This document shows, in pieces, positions 34,661-46,309 of a DNA stretch of 64,000 nt. The notes beneath the pieces were generated by a model. That model was not told the DNA's origin. It made no database searches and worked only from the letters and a program-made list of their open reading frames with translations. The position numbers and the translations under genes were made by a program. The DNA comes from Ophiobolus disseminans (Eukaryota > Ascomycota > Dothideomycetes > Pleosporales > Phaeosphaeriaceae), in the NCBI GenBank assembly GCA_010093685.1, contig MU006217.1:830911-894910 (forward strand). Direction: 5' to 3'. Each line of letters begins with the position of its first letter. The stretch's first letter is position 1.

Positions 34661-36709
34661 ACCAACATCACACACACTTCACCACCTCGAACGGTAAGCA
34701 CTCCTCTCCACACATTGGAGCCTCTAATTACACCCCAGTCCACTGACACCGACCAGCTCGACAGCGACGACGACTACGATGGGAGCAAGGACTTTGGGAT
34801 GGGGTTGGGATTGGGATGGATAGATCAATCAATCCAACATGTTGCAACAATCTTCACTTCCACTCTTGCTTGTGACTTCACCTTGATCATCTTGCTTCTT
34901 CTCTTTATGTCATACTTCCTGGTTCGAAATCTTCTTGACTTCCATTCTTCATTCTCACATCACTTCATCCAACTTGATCACAGCTTTGGCTCCTGATCTT
35001 CTTCCAAGGTACCTTTCTACTTGGTCTTCTTCGATCATGGTTGTTTAGTATGTTCATACATTCACTAAGAAGTACTTTCCATAACTAATACATACTCTTA
35101 TATACACGCAACATGCTTGATGATGCTCACAATACTATCAACAGCTGCATGTTCGTATCTATTCTCCCCATTGCGACGGCGTAGTATTTGGCGAAACCGG
35201 GCTGGGAGCCAGAGTCCTCGAGATATTCGCCAGTACCTTCTTCCCGAGCATTGATAGGCTCCTCCATCTTGCTGGGCCTTCCATGTTGGGTGACTGCCAA
35301 CGCGGGCGATGGTCGCTGCCACTAATGCTCAGGCATAGATTGCAACGCCTGTCGTTGGGGATTATACGATGTAGATGCTGCAGATGGGAGCGAATAGGGC
35401 ATGTCCTTGCCATAAGTTGAAAATAAACGACCTCTGCAAGGGAGAAGAAGCCCTTATGCCGAGCTGGATACCCTCTGATGCGCCATTTCACACCTCTCCA
35501 TGTCCTGTAAACACCACGTTGGTGCGCGGGTAAATGAATAGCGTAGTAGTCTTTGGTCATCGTTTTGAGTGGCGTTTTTGAGTGGCCAAGGGCTGGGTTG
35601 AGACGCGTTGCGACGCGTCGACGTCACCTACCAACTCAAATGCGGTCGGATTTCGAAGCGACGGTCGAATGTATAGTTCAATGTTGATAATGCAAAAATC
35701 GCGTGAATATCATGTAAGGTTTCTCGAGAACGAAAGAAAGCAGGCAAAGGTTGGGTAGAGGTTGGAGAGTTGTGTTCAAACTTCAAAGAGAGGGGTAGTG
35801 GGGATGAAGGATGGCTGAGCACTAAGAGGTTAAGCTTTTCTGAATCCGGATCACGTCGGGAAGACTCCAGTCTCCAGGGCTGCTCGAACCTTGCCCAGGT
35901 GACTTACCGCGTGCCGAAAGATACAAGCGAAAATGATACCTAGTGGCTGCAAAAGATTACAAACGAAAAAGAGGTTCTTGAGGCAGGTAGACTGCGATTT
36001 TCATCAGCTTGACCTATACCAGTACTCGACGATGACTGCTCACATCCTGCTACCCCGGTCAGCTTCGGTCTCATGCACCAGGACGCGGTAAAGCATGCAT
36101 TCGGTCCTCAGAACAGGATCAAACGCAACTGGAAAGTTGGGTCAAGAGGTCGCACTGCGGAGAGCCGTGTTAAGCGTGCTACAAGCTGTGAGTGCCTCGT
36201 CATTTTCTCCGGCATTTACAAAACGCGGTTGGGGTGTGCATTAGTGTCAACGCGTTCGCACGTGACCGTTTGAGACAAACATTTGAACACCTGAGCTGAA
36301 GGCTGGGTGAACGATCGTCTGCTATCCGATTGCATGTTTTGCCTTGTTAACAGAGCCTATACTAAACATCTCTGTCGCTCGTGAGGATGTACGAGTGTTG
36401 GGAAAAGCGGAACAATTCAATCAACAATCATAGATCTAAGGCTCAAGCTGCCTCCTTACCGTAGATTTTGAACCTTGACTACCCAGTAGGAAACTGAGTA
36501 GTGACTCTGGTATTCATAATGTGTAACCTCATAGGTAGGCACGAAGGATGAAGACTGCTCAGGTGCAGGTGCGCGACAAAAGAGGCCCAAGCGTCATTCC
36601 TCGATCACAAGCCGAGGTCCATCGCGCTATCACGTTGACTGTCGCGAAGACACAACGAGACACCGACATCTACGCCGCCTCCTGGCTTCATATTGTATCC
36701 ATCATCAGT
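34661..36709. other. Intergenic, 2 kb, possible 3' part of the WSC gene
   Basis: A GTAAGC at about 34694 and CACTGAC..CAG ending at about 34756 could be an intron leading to an acidic frame (LDSDDDYDGSKDFGMGLGL) and a hydrophobic run (DFTLIILLLLFMSYFLV), perhaps the membrane anchor of the WSC protein. At about 35598-35625 there are GACGCGTTGC/GACGCGTCGAC repeats with two ACGCGT sites. The rest shows nothing I can name; the promoter of PEX10 lies at the right end. Confidence 0.4.
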
Positions 36710-37849
36710 ATGGCTACTCCAGTGCGATTTGCATACCCGTTCGCGTCGTCGCCCGACATCATCCGCTCGCACCAGAAAGACGCTTACTTCAGCGGCGTCC
36801 TTCTCGAACAGCTCTCGACACTCCTGCGCAAGCTATACGGCGCGCGATTTGCACACACATATGTCTCAGAGACACGAGTGCTGGGCGAGCTATTGTACCT
36901 CGGCCTGACCACCGCGATAGGGAACCGGACCCTGGGAGAGGAATATACCGACATTGTGCAGGTGGAGAATGAGAGCGGACGGCTGCCGGCACTGGGAAGG
37001 AGGGCAGGGTATATACTGAGCTGCATATTGGGGCCATACCTATTAGGAAGGGCATTGCCAGCATTCAGAAAGAGGATAAGAGCAAAGCTGGAGGCGAATC
37101 AGAGATGGTATGCAAGAAACCAGGCACGGGCACAACAACAAGCGAAAGAGAACGGGAGCACCAAGCGCATATCAAAGCCACTTGCGATGCGGTTGCAGAA
37201 CTACATCCTTGCGAATCTCGATACAATTACATCACCGTCACCCGTGTACGCGCTATCGTTAGCGACCTTCTACTTCTCGGGGAGTTACTACCACCTCTCG
37301 AAACGGATATGGGGGCTACGATACATCTTCACGCGACAGGTGCAGGACAGTGATCAGCGCGTAGGTTACGAAGTACTCGGCGTACTGCTTGTCCTGCAGA
37401 TGGCCGTGCAGGGCTATCTGCATCTTCACAACACAGTGACCAGCGCGCCAGACAGAGTTGCTTCAGACCTTCCAACGAGCACATCAGCAATCGTTGGCGG
37501 TGGCGCGGAAGTCAGCCTCGATCCGAACGCATACAGCGCGAACAATGCGCTTCTCTTCGATGCCACAGCGCCTCCTGCATCGGCGCCGTCGGATCTGCAG
37601 AAGTGGACGCATACGCCGGCAGCGGATAAGCCTCGGTACGAACTTACCGATGACGAGACGATGGGATGGATTGGTGGTGGGAACAGGAAGTGTACACTGT
37701 GTTTGGAGGAGATGAAAGACCCGAGTGTCACGACGTGTGGCCATGTGTTCTGCTGGACATGTATCAGTGACTGGGCAAGAGAAAAGCCAGAGTGCCCGCT
37801 ATGCAGGCAAAGCTGTTTGGTGCAACATGTACTGCCATTGCGAGGCTGA
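36710..37849 (+). CDS. PEX10: Peroxisome biogenesis RING E3 ligase PEX10 (peroxin-10)
   Basis: Peroxisomal membrane RING ubiquitin ligase that, with PEX2 and PEX12, ubiquitinates the PEX5 receptor for recycling. Single exon, 379 residues from ATG 36710 (MATPVRFAYPFASSPDIIRS). The PEX2/10/12 membrane domain is visible with RKLYGARFAHTYVSETRVLG, ELLYLGLTTAIGNRTLGEEY and several hydrophobic helices. The C-terminal RING reads CTLCLEEMKDPSVTTCGHVF, CWTCISDWAREKPECPLCRQ, with all eight ligands present (C3HC4). An upstream open frame in the same phase begins at 36548 but has no family-like sequence, so the later start is chosen. PEX1 is 20 kb to the left. Confidence 0.96.
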   Translation: MATPVRFAYPFASSPDIIRSHQKDAYFSGVLLEQLSTLLRKLYGARFAHTYVSETRVLGELLYLGLTTAIGNRTLGEEYTDIVQVENESGRLPALGRRAGYILSCILGPYLLGRALPAFRKRIRAKLEANQRWYARNQARAQQQAKENGSTKRISKPLAMRLQNYILANLDTITSPSPVYALSLATFYFSGSYYHLSKRIWGLRYIFTRQVQDSDQRVGYEVLGVLLVLQMAVQGYLHLHNTVTSAPDRVASDLPTSTSAIVGGGAEVSLDPNAYSANNALLFDATAPPASAPSDLQKWTHTPAADKPRYELTDDETMGWIGGGNRKCTLCLEEMKDPSVTTCGHVFCWTCISDWAREKPECPLCRQSCLVQHVLPLRG

Positions 37850-38116
37850 AATCAGTCTCGTCCGATCGATACACCGTTTGAGACATAGTCATACTACAAC
37901 CGAGACAGTTCCCCAAATTTTTTATTATCTTACTGTGTATAGGCTTCAATGCTACTGACACAGCCGCAGGATGGTTATCCGACTGAGACGAACTAAAACT
38001 GTCTGCCAAAGACAAATACGAGAGGTGGGTCCTGCTACCGATGCCGACTATATTATGTTCTTCCGAAGGATCTCGAAGATCTACAAGTGTTACAGAAAGT
38101 ATCTCCGTAGGAAACG

Positions 38117-39560
38117 ATGAGTACAGCAGTCTTGAAAATTGCTGAGCGCAACTTTCTCGACGTTCTCAAGGAATTCAGCTCCCACCAAGGGCGGCAACAT
38201 GCAATCGCTGGAGAAAGTACTCCATGCGAGCTTTGCGACACTGCTTCAGACAGCGACAAGAATCCGGATCTTGATAAGGTACCAACGGCCAATGATCCCC
38301 CGACTCGGAAAGTTCTCAACCGCATTGCAGAGATGTTCGCATCCAGTCAAGGTAAGGTCGAGGACAACGTCACTGCGAGCGTATTTGTTAGATCGGAAGA
38401 CGGAAGCCCAAAGGTCTATCTGACCAAGAATCGTGGATGTAACGAAACGGAAGAGCTCATGGCTTCCAGATTGGAGACGTTTCTCCGATCATCCGCCTCC
38501 TCTGCCTCTTCTGAATCGGCGGATTTCAGCCAGGATTATTGGAGCCAACTGAAGGATTACAGTGAGGCACGTATACAGAAGCTCGTACGTCGGGTTCAGG
38601 AGCATGGCACTGTCGAGAATTGCAGGCTCCTGAGCCCTGACTATGACACCCAGGAACGTGTGCTTCAGCTCGGGACATGTGTTCCAAAGATCGCCAAGCG
38701 CACAAGATTCAACTTTGCGACAAGATACTGCAACTCGCACACATACTGCGCTATCAAGTTGATCTCAAGTCTGGAGATTCATCCACAAGAACCCTTTCCA
38801 AGCCATTGCAGTTCTCGAACGGTACAGAGCCGCATACGAAGCGTTTCATCAAGCTGCAAAAGCCGACCAATCGTTCAAGTCAATCACCATTGTTTGTGTC
38901 GAGTGCCGGGGTTATAGGAGGGGTTACTGCCACGTAGAGATATAACTTCTTGGATACCTTGAGTGCAAGCTCCCACGAGACGAATATCCCCATCCTTTCT
39001 TCGGCTGTAGCAAGAAAGCATGCTGGGTATGCCACAAGTTCCTGGACACATATGAGACCACGACTGGCTTTAAGTATGGCGTTCGGGAGTGTCATGGCCG
39101 ATCCTACGCCAACTGGCATCTAGGATTCCTGGAGGACTTCACACATTGTCATGCCAATGTTGTGGCTTGCTTGGACAGACTTGTAACACTTATGTTGCAT
39201 GAGCTAGGCAATACGACGCCGTTACCACGGATGTTCACAGAGACACCTGATGTCACGCCACTCTCAAGTCCGCACAACGTTGAAGAAAACATGCCCATGA
39301 AACTTCCAAGCAAACCTCACAACTCCGTCGCCGAGGCGGACGCTTGTCTTGGTGTGATCGAGGATCATCCTACCAAACTAGATCGAAACCGATCGACTTC
39401 ACCTAGCTCGGCTAGTTCATCCAGTGTCAGCTCTAGCATTCAATCACAAGCGTCTTCGCTTTCAGACAGTTCAACATCCATCAGTTCGGAGTCTGTGGGA
39501 CCTGCAAGTTCAGCATCAGGTTCCGATTTAGATTTGGCGAGGATGGTGGTAAAACTATGA
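38117..39560 (+). pseudogene. OTT_1508-like deaminase gene, inactivated
   Basis: Resembles the fungal OTT_1508-like nucleic-acid deaminase family (CDA superfamily). The N-terminal part is open from ATG 38117 to about 38730. Between 38700 and 38770 the protein-like reading moves to other frames without good splice sites (WRFIHKNPFQAIAVLERYRA continues in a different frame). The deaminase core is then recognisable: HVEI, a stop TAA at 38943-38945, LLGYLECKLPRDEYPHP, FFGCSKKACWVCHKFL, and GRSYANWHLGFLED. In the family the residue after H(A/V)EI is usually Gln, so CAA to TAA explains the stop. His, Glu and both Cys of the zinc site (HxE, CxxC) remain. The C-terminus is a Ser-rich tail to the stop at 39558. 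I cannot exclude sequence error, but three independent lesions make a pseudogene likely. Confidence 0.75.
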
Positions 39561-39970
39561 GTTATTACAAGCTTGAAGAGTGGTGGCTGGTTTTTTTGTT
39601 GGGGGGGGGGGGGTTTCCGAAGGTACATGTTGAGAAGATGAAGCAGGCAACGTGATACTAGGTAGAATGTTGGATGTGAGAGACAGGGCAGAAATGAGGG
39701 AGAAGGATGTTGTGTTGAAGGAGCTACATAGAGCGATTATATACACAACAAGATGAGTAAGCACATGACTAAGAGTCACGTGAGATGTGTGGTTCACAGT
39801 GTATCATGTGGACCGATGTGCCAGGCTGACATAGAACATAGTTTCTTTATCAACACTTCGCAACTCTGATAAGCAAATGTCCCGTGAATCATGTTCCTAA
39901 CTCCCATATACACCATTCAAATATTCCCAGAACGCCCTCCCCCGGATGATCACCAAGAAACTTCTGATTA
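39561..39970. other. Convergent intergenic region with a G13 run
   Basis: Between the deaminase pseudogene and the small membrane-protein gene, which converge. Contains a T7..G13 homopolymer at 39591-39613. No gene seen. Confidence 0.5.
39601..39613 (+). repeat. Run of 13 G
   Basis: Thirteen consecutive G on the plus strand directly after a T-rich run. The exact length may be a sequencing estimate. Confidence 0.9.
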
Positions 39971-40228
39971 TCACCAGCTTCGCCTGTCGGAATAGAACGC
40001 GGAATGCCGGTCTTTCATGTGGTAGGACGGTAGGTGCTCCTTGTGGTAGACTCCGAGGTCTTCGTCATTGAGGCGGCTAGTTGTGTCGTCGCTGGGCGAA
40101 AGCTCTTCGACTAGGCCGCGCTCCAGAGCCTCTTGCTCCCTCAGGCTACGCTTCTCCTTCTTGTGCTCGATAGTCTTTTCGACTGCAATGAAAATAGCGA
40201 CACCGACCGCGAAGACAAGCGAAGCCAT
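39971..40228 (-). CDS. Small single-pass membrane protein, function unknown
   Basis: 85 residues from ATG at 40228. A hydrophobic N-terminus (MASLVFAVGVAIFIAVEKTI) is followed at once by a Lys/Glu-rich stretch (EHKKEKRSLREQEALERGLV) and a polar tail rich in Asp, Ser and His. The layout is a signal-anchor with a cytosolic coiled tail. I know no family name. The coding look (start context, sharp hydrophobic-to-charged boundary) supports a real gene. It is divergent from the alpha/beta hydrolase gene. Confidence 0.6.
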   Translation of the reverse strand: MASLVFAVGVAIFIAVEKTIEHKKEKRSLREQEALERGLVEELSPSDDTTSRLNDEDLGVYHKEHLPSYHMKDRHSAFYSDRRSW

Positions 40229-41280
40229 CGAAATTAGATTGGGAGGTTGAGACGGTTTATTTGATATGTAGAGGTAGGAAAGTGAGACCGACTGAGACGA
40301 GATTCTAGCTTGGTGGAATATATAGGACGAGATTGTAAAGCGGGTTGAGTGTGACTGTTACTGAAGTATGATGGATGATATTGTGCGTTGTTATGATGAA
40401 TGCTGAAAGAGATGCAGTGTGCATATATATACACTGCCGGTGGAGACTGCGCACATCGTATCTACGCGTTCTAACAATATCAGCCCCAGGGCAGTGTTGA
40501 AATTGATCCAAGTCATGTTGTAGATATGTGTTATGCAACCAATTTGAGTTGTGGTGCCTTCGCCGTTTTCGCTGTCGCGTGCGCTTCTTCCGTGCGCTAC
40601 CGGTACACCGCTTCGGCTTCCACTACCTGAGGCTGGGGACTGCCATCTCTCAATAGACAGTGTAGAATACTTACGCTGCAGTATGCGCCTCTGGTAGGGC
40701 TGGAATACGTCCCCTGTCGAGAGTGGTGCGCCCCTAGTCACGGCTTACATCTTCCGAGGGTGGAATACGTCCCTGGTCAATTCAGCGGCGCTAACTCACC
40801 CGGGCAACCTCAACCTAAGCGAATGCCAATCACAGATGCGACTGCAAAGCAAGTGGCAAAACTTTCCGCGAAAATAACTTTGCTCTGTGACACTAGATCG
40901 CGAGGCTCGCATCCGAGAGCCATAAAAAAGCCACACCTGGCTCTGAACGCGTCCCCTGTAGCTTATCCAGCCATCGATGGTCCCCTCGCATCATGAAGCC
41001 ATGACTATTGGCGCCTTTGCATCCTTCTCATCACATCATGCCTAGGAGAAAAAGTTGAGCCGCTGGGATACAGCGTCGTACTCAACTCTCCACGACACCA
41101 GCTAACCCAGTGTAATACATTTCTGGATGTCTTTCAAGACTTTGAATAATACCAAGGCGACGCTGCAATTCTCTATTTCTATATAATACCTTGGATCACC
41201 CACTCTCTGGTTACTGTCCTTGCAACTACACACATCGCACCTTACTTACATTCATTGTAATCGCTCTCTCACATCCAAAA
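40229..41280. promoter_or_regulatory. Divergent promoter region with TATA and repeated GGAATACGTCCC motif
   Basis: 1.05 kb between divergent starts. The motif ggaatacgtccc occurs at about 40702 and 40762, exactly 60 bases apart, with a weaker copy (gaacgcgtcccctgta) at about 40945. TATATAAT at 41180-41187 is about 95 bases upstream of the hydrolase ATG. ATATATATAC at about 40423 lies upstream of the small gene. Confidence 0.55.
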
Positions 41281-42471
41281 ATGGCTGCTGTCTTCGTCAC
41301 AGCCTCGTGGCTGCTCTTCTATGGCATCTCAGCTTCGCCTATCATGTCCCTTGATCGACCGGACGGATACTGCAAACAACTGAACATTCCAGTATTTGCT
41401 ACTGCACCGAGCGCGATCTACAACATTCCACGCGTGAACAGCAACATCGAAGCAACAGCATGGGCAATCTATGACGCAACAAGGACGACTCCACATGACC
41501 TTTCCAACATTCTGAAGAACACGACAACATCCGATATCTTCAATATCCACGCCCAACTTTGTATTCCTAAGGCTTCTGCCAAGAAGGATATCCTGCAAAT
41601 CGCTACACATGGACTTCATTACGACTCGCGCTATTGGGACTCCGAATATCAGCCTGCGAACCACTCTTATGTTGATGCTACGCTCAAAGCAGGGTATTCT
41701 ATCCTCACATATGATCGGCTGGGTACTGGTCAATCCGATCACCCTGATGCATACGAAGTGGTACAAGCACCTTTGGAAGTGGAGATACTGAAACAGTTGA
41801 CCTTGATGGCGCGCAACGGTACCTTGTACAACATCGCAGAGAAAGCAGATCCGGTTGGTGCGGCGTTCAGCGCATTGACGAACCCCAACAAGATCGTACA
41901 TGTTGGCCACAGTTTTGGATCCGTTTTAACATCTTCGTTCATTGCCAAGTATGGTAACTTGACCGATGGAGCAATTATTACTGGATACCTGTTCGGTCAA
42001 TTTCTCGCGAGTACTGGGTCAACAACATTTAGCGTCGACTACGCCGCCACGAGCTCTCCTCCCTATGACCGACCAAGTGGCTACGTTGTGTGCAAAAGGG
42101 ATGGCATTCAGAACATCTTTTTCGGCGGCGATCTCAAAACGGCCTTTACACCAGAGTTGCTAAACTACGGCAATGCCATCAAGCAGCCAGCCCCAATCGG
42201 TGAGCTTGCATCAGCCTTCTGGATCATCAACGAATATGGACCCTCCTTCAAAGCACCGATACAGTATCTGCTGCCAGAGTTCGACTTCTACGTGTGTAGA
42301 GGAGATTGCAACAATTTGGCCAACAAAACACAGTTGATGGGCAGATATCCTAATGCCACTGCTCTCGACGTCGTCATTCACCCCAACACTGGCCATGCCT
42401 TGCCACTTCACAAGAACGCGACTGCCGGTTTCCAACTTACGTACGATTTCTTGGCCAAGAATGGATTGTAA
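41281..42471 (+). CDS. Secreted alpha/beta hydrolase
   Basis: Single exon, 396 residues. Signal peptide MAAVFVTASWLLFYGISAS. An alpha/beta hydrolase fold is indicated by the strand ILQIATHGLHYDSRYWD, the segment SILTYDRLGTGQSDHPDAYE, the nucleophile elbow VGHSFGSVLTSSFIA (Ser) and a C-terminal His in HPNTGHALPLHKNATAGFQL. A likely acid residue is in FDFYVCRGDCNN. Several NxT/S sites agree with secretion. Substrate cannot be told; lipase/esterase-like or epoxide-hydrolase-like proteins of fungi share this pattern. ATG 41281 is preceded by a TATA box at 41180. It lies upstream of and in the same direction as a Zn2Cys6 regulator; co-regulation is possible but not shown. Confidence 0.88.
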   Translation: MAAVFVTASWLLFYGISASPIMSLDRPDGYCKQLNIPVFATAPSAIYNIPRVNSNIEATAWAIYDATRTTPHDLSNILKNTTTSDIFNIHAQLCIPKASAKKDILQIATHGLHYDSRYWDSEYQPANHSYVDATLKAGYSILTYDRLGTGQSDHPDAYEVVQAPLEVEILKQLTLMARNGTLYNIAEKADPVGAAFSALTNPNKIVHVGHSFGSVLTSSFIAKYGNLTDGAIITGYLFGQFLASTGSTTFSVDYAATSSPPYDRPSGYVVCKRDGIQNIFFGGDLKTAFTPELLNYGNAIKQPAPIGELASAFWIINEYGPSFKAPIQYLLPEFDFYVCRGDCNNLANKTQLMGRYPNATALDVVIHPNTGHALPLHKNATAGFQLTYDFLAKNGL

Positions 42472-42995
42472 GTTGCCAGGACTTACTCTATTGTCTCGCG
42501 TCTCTTTTAAGGCACTCTCATTCTTTGTAGGCAGCATCATTCATTCCTTGAACACTCTTGTTAGACACTATCACTACAGAAAAACTTTCCTAACATAATA
42601 TACACCTAATTCTACCTTTGCTTCTTCATACTACATAGTCGTTAGACATTGCTTGTTGCATTGAAGTTACAGCAGCTGCAAGTCTTCCCTGTTATTAGTC
42701 ATTCCACCTGTTAGTGCGGAAATATGACTACACTCTATGCAAGCCAACATTCTTAAACGGTAATATTCCAGGACAGCATTTCCGATGTTTGACCAATTAA
42801 GATCTGATTCTTGACTCATATGTATTTCAAATCTCTAGCTGGGCGGTGTACATATTCAGCCTTCAGCTTATGCCAAGGCCGCTTAGGCATGGAGCATGTG
42901 GTGACTCAGCCTCATGAGAGTGACGAGTGCTCTCGACTACCACTAAAATATATAGGACGTTGTGCCAAAACTGTTGTTCTATTGTCATCATCGCA
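42472..42995. other. Intergenic between hydrolase and Zn2Cys6 gene
   Basis: AT-rich, no gene. AATATATAGG at about 42946-42955 may be the TATA of the next gene, about 45 bases before its ATG. Confidence 0.5.
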
Positions 42996-44700
42996 ATGAC
43001 CATGGACCAAGATCAAGGTCGATACATTGTCAGGAGACCGAGGCGGCGCCACGACAAGTCAAAACTTGGGTGCTTTGAGTGTAAGCGGCGGAAAGTTAAG
43101 GTAGGTAACAGTCAAACTGAGTTTACCATTGAAGCTATGGTACTAATAACACAACTAGTGTGACGAGAACAAACCATCATGTACACGATGTACCTTGGGT
43201 TTGACCAAATGCGTGTATCCGTTCGCAGCGCATCCTCCTGGACGAGAGCGGAAGTATGAGTTTCGTATATTGAGCTCGTCACCCAGCAGTCTACCTATAT
43301 CCTCGAGTACTTCGCCACACGTGTACGAATCGCCATTGTTCTGGGTGTCGCCAATTCCAGAACCAACATATGTACATGTGGACTGTGTCGCACTTGCTTC
43401 AACGACACCGAAAACACTATTGGACGCCGACTTACACAACCACTATCTGGAACATACCAGCCGTACCTTGAGCTTATGTCAAAGCGACTACGACACACTG
43501 CACATTGGTATGCCAATGTTGGCAAAGCAAAGCAAAACTGTTCTTCATTCTCTCCTTGCAGTCTCGGCAGCCAGTCTAGCGTGGAGTATGATTGAGAAGG
43601 ACCCGGATATCGATACACATACTGTCAATCAAGTACTGCTGACCGGTTATCAACACTACAACCTGGCGAGCGAACGAATGCGGGAAGCAATCTCAAGGAC
43701 GGATGTCTTGGAGCCAGGACCACTCATCGCGGGTGCTTTGATGCTGATTCCGTTCGCTACTTCGAGCCAGCAAACCAACAATTGGATCTCGAGCAGGAGC
43801 GGAGCACAGAGCCCGCACAAGCCCCTTCCGTCAACTCCGAGAAATGTGATGGTCATGATGCGTGGGATAAGGACGATGCTTCAAACTCTTGATTGTGCTG
43901 GCCCGGGAGCACATGACGACCTGCGTTCGGAGAAAGGGCGCAATTTCGATGTACAATTGGCGTCACCGGCGGCCAGTCTGAAATTCTCAAATCTGGCCCC
44001 ATCACGCACTCATTTTATGAACGCAATAGTCGCTAGCACCAGTCAAAGCGCGTTCTCCAAACTTAAAAACCGCCTATATTCGGCTCAGATGGCCCAAATC
44101 GGTCGCCCAAATAGCTTTCTGTCAGCGTGTAGCGCCGCTTTCGACATAATGGAGGATATTAGAAGTACCGCCTTCTCCACGACATGCTCATCAGCGTCGC
44201 CACTCTTCCGAAATCCAAAAACGAACTTGGTCAACCACGAATCAACATGCTGTTCACGAATAGCTCCTTGGCTCCGTTCGTTCGCAGGCCACTTCTTTCC
44301 AGCCCAATCCACAGCGCCTCGACCGACAGAACCGCTGACACGTTTCTTCCTCTCCTTCCTCGTACAGGTTCCTCAAGAATATCTTGACCTCACCCTTCCC
44401 CTCCTCGACCAGCGGCTTGAAAGACCTATCGGCACCTCGTCTGACCGAGCAATTGTGAATCTGACGCAGGACCAAACGCTTGCACTGGATATTTACGCGC
44501 ACTGGTCTGTGCTCATGTTTTTGGTGGAGGAGGAATCGTGGTGGATCGGGAAGTTGCCAGAGGCGACATTAACTGGGATGGTTAATAGATATGGCACTGA
44601 TTTTGTGAATCAGCTGTGGCCAGAAATAGGATATGGAGAGGGGCAGTGGTGGCCGGGGAGTATGCTGAACATTCTGCGAGAGACGAAACGGCATAGGTAA
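42996..44700 (+). CDS. Zn2Cys6 transcription factor
   Basis: Fungal binuclear zinc cluster regulator of 548 residues from exons 42996-43100 and 43159-44700. The DNA-binding domain reads HDKSKLGCFECKRRKVKCDE then NKPSCTRCTLGLTKCVYP: six Cys in C-x2-C-x6-C-x5-8-C-x2-C-x6-C order. The intron falls inside the cluster (between RKVK and CDENKP), a common position in this family. The remainder is a regulatory domain that fits the 'fungal specific transcription factor' type, ending near WWPGSMLNILRETKRHR. A hydrophobic, Ser/Thr-rich linker follows the cluster. The last codons lie next to a GTAAAC at 44697, so a further exon cannot be excluded. Target unknown; neighbours suggest a local role for the hydrolase or the DOMON protein, as inference only. 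Confidence 0.9.
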
Positions 44701-46309
44701 ACTTGCTGTATTCTAGCTTTGTAGGCCAGCTTACTTTGAGCTTGTTCAGTCGAAATCCAATGCCGCGGAGGTATCTGAAAGTGTTGAAGAGATATGGAAA
44801 CGTTGTTATGTATGGTCCACGATCCCACATAGCTGCCTGTATATTGCGCAACCTCTTGTTCTCGATTCTTGTTAGGAACTGCAGGTAGCGGACTTCATAA
44901 GCCAATTACAGTATCTCATTTCTACCAGCACTGTATTCAGCTGATGGTGTCGAGTCACCTAGCCGCTTCAGGTCCATCTACCGAGCGGTAATGTAATTAG
45001 GTGTGATTGCCAGCTACTGGAACCATACTCTGAATGTCCGCTTCCGATGCATATTGAAGTACAGCTATGTGGCCGTCAATGCCCCTCTGGCGGTACCTGA
45101 TTAGATGGTTCCAAAGTAAGTCTTTGTTGTCGTTAGGAGCAGTTCCTTCGTTTGCGGTATGCTGCATCTACTGTTGCACCCCGCTTCATCTTGTGTCTCG
45201 GCTCGTCACCCTTGAATAGCTCTGAACTTATGCGTTACAACGTGTTGTTCATCGTTGTTGAACACTGATGTGCAGAACTGCATCACCGTTCATAGCTAAG
45301 TCGCATCGAATTTACCTTGATTGTCCCATCACATTCAGTGCTCGAAGTCGCGTAAGGTAGGCACATGTGCAGCCAAGTGCAAGGAGTTCCATGGCTACCA
45401 AACCTGGCGAACTCACTGTCTCATCTTAATTCGATTCCAACCTTGGTTATGTCGACACGGACATAAGCGAAGTTATCCTTCCGCCCGTCCTATTAGCGAA
45501 GGGACTATTACAAAGTCCGATGAATCCGATGTATCTAATGAAGCTCGATGAAGCGCATACGCGCTACATGGGAGGGAATGTTGTGACAGCCCGGGCGTTG
45601 CTTCCCATCGAGGTCTCGGCCCGAAGTTGTGCCGGCCACGCAATCTCCTTATGCGCGTCCTCGCAACACCAAGGAAAACCACCGCTTTGCCAATCCCCCG
45701 CAAACATAGCGTTCCCAATTCCCACATCTAGCGGGTACGCTGCGCCTCGATGATTATGCGATCAGATTCTCGGCCAATCACGACCATGACGTAGTAACGT
45801 CCGGTACTTCTCCTTTGACGGACACATGCGGCGACTTAGATAATCCGTCTTAGCCTAGGATGCAGACCCATGATTTGGAACATGCTCAGCCATCTTATTA
45901 CTCTCCATTGAGGGGAAGGACACCAACTTCCCGCCAAGGCTAAGGTCGATTAGGTGATCCAAGGCCCTTTTCTGCTTGGTATCTGTAGCACGTAAGTTTC
46001 GCCCGGATAAATCTCTGTCAGGCATCTGGGCGATTGAGCGCTTCCAAAAGACGTATGTCTTGGCTGTACAGCCCAGAAGGAGTGTCGTCACGACGCTCGT
46101 CGGTCAAATTTGCGCGTCCTCTTGCGCCCCAATACTAAGGCCGCATGGGGGTACAAGTACATTGTGTCTGGCATCGCCAGATTGAGTACTAAACACCTGC
46201 ATAGTGTCTTGGGTGCTGCTCCACCTCAATTGTCTGCTTCAAATCTCAAGTCTTGCCTCGTTCGTCCTTTTCTTTCGTAGCCGTCAACCCCCCAATTTGA
46301 CTCTCTGCT
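44701..46309. other. Intergenic, 1.6 kb
   Basis: Nothing that resembles a protein family on either strand; short open frames only. No repeats noticed. The promoter and leader of the DOMON/b561 gene occupy the right end. Confidence 0.5.

Noticed and set aside
35159..35560. 133-codon minus-strand frame
   Set aside because: No resemblance to a family; surrounded by non-coding sequence.
37161..37173. CRISPR arrays, tRNA and rRNA genes in the window
   Set aside because: No regularly spaced repeat and no cloverleaf or B-box (GGTTCGANNCC) in a non-coding context was found; this organism type would not carry CRISPR.
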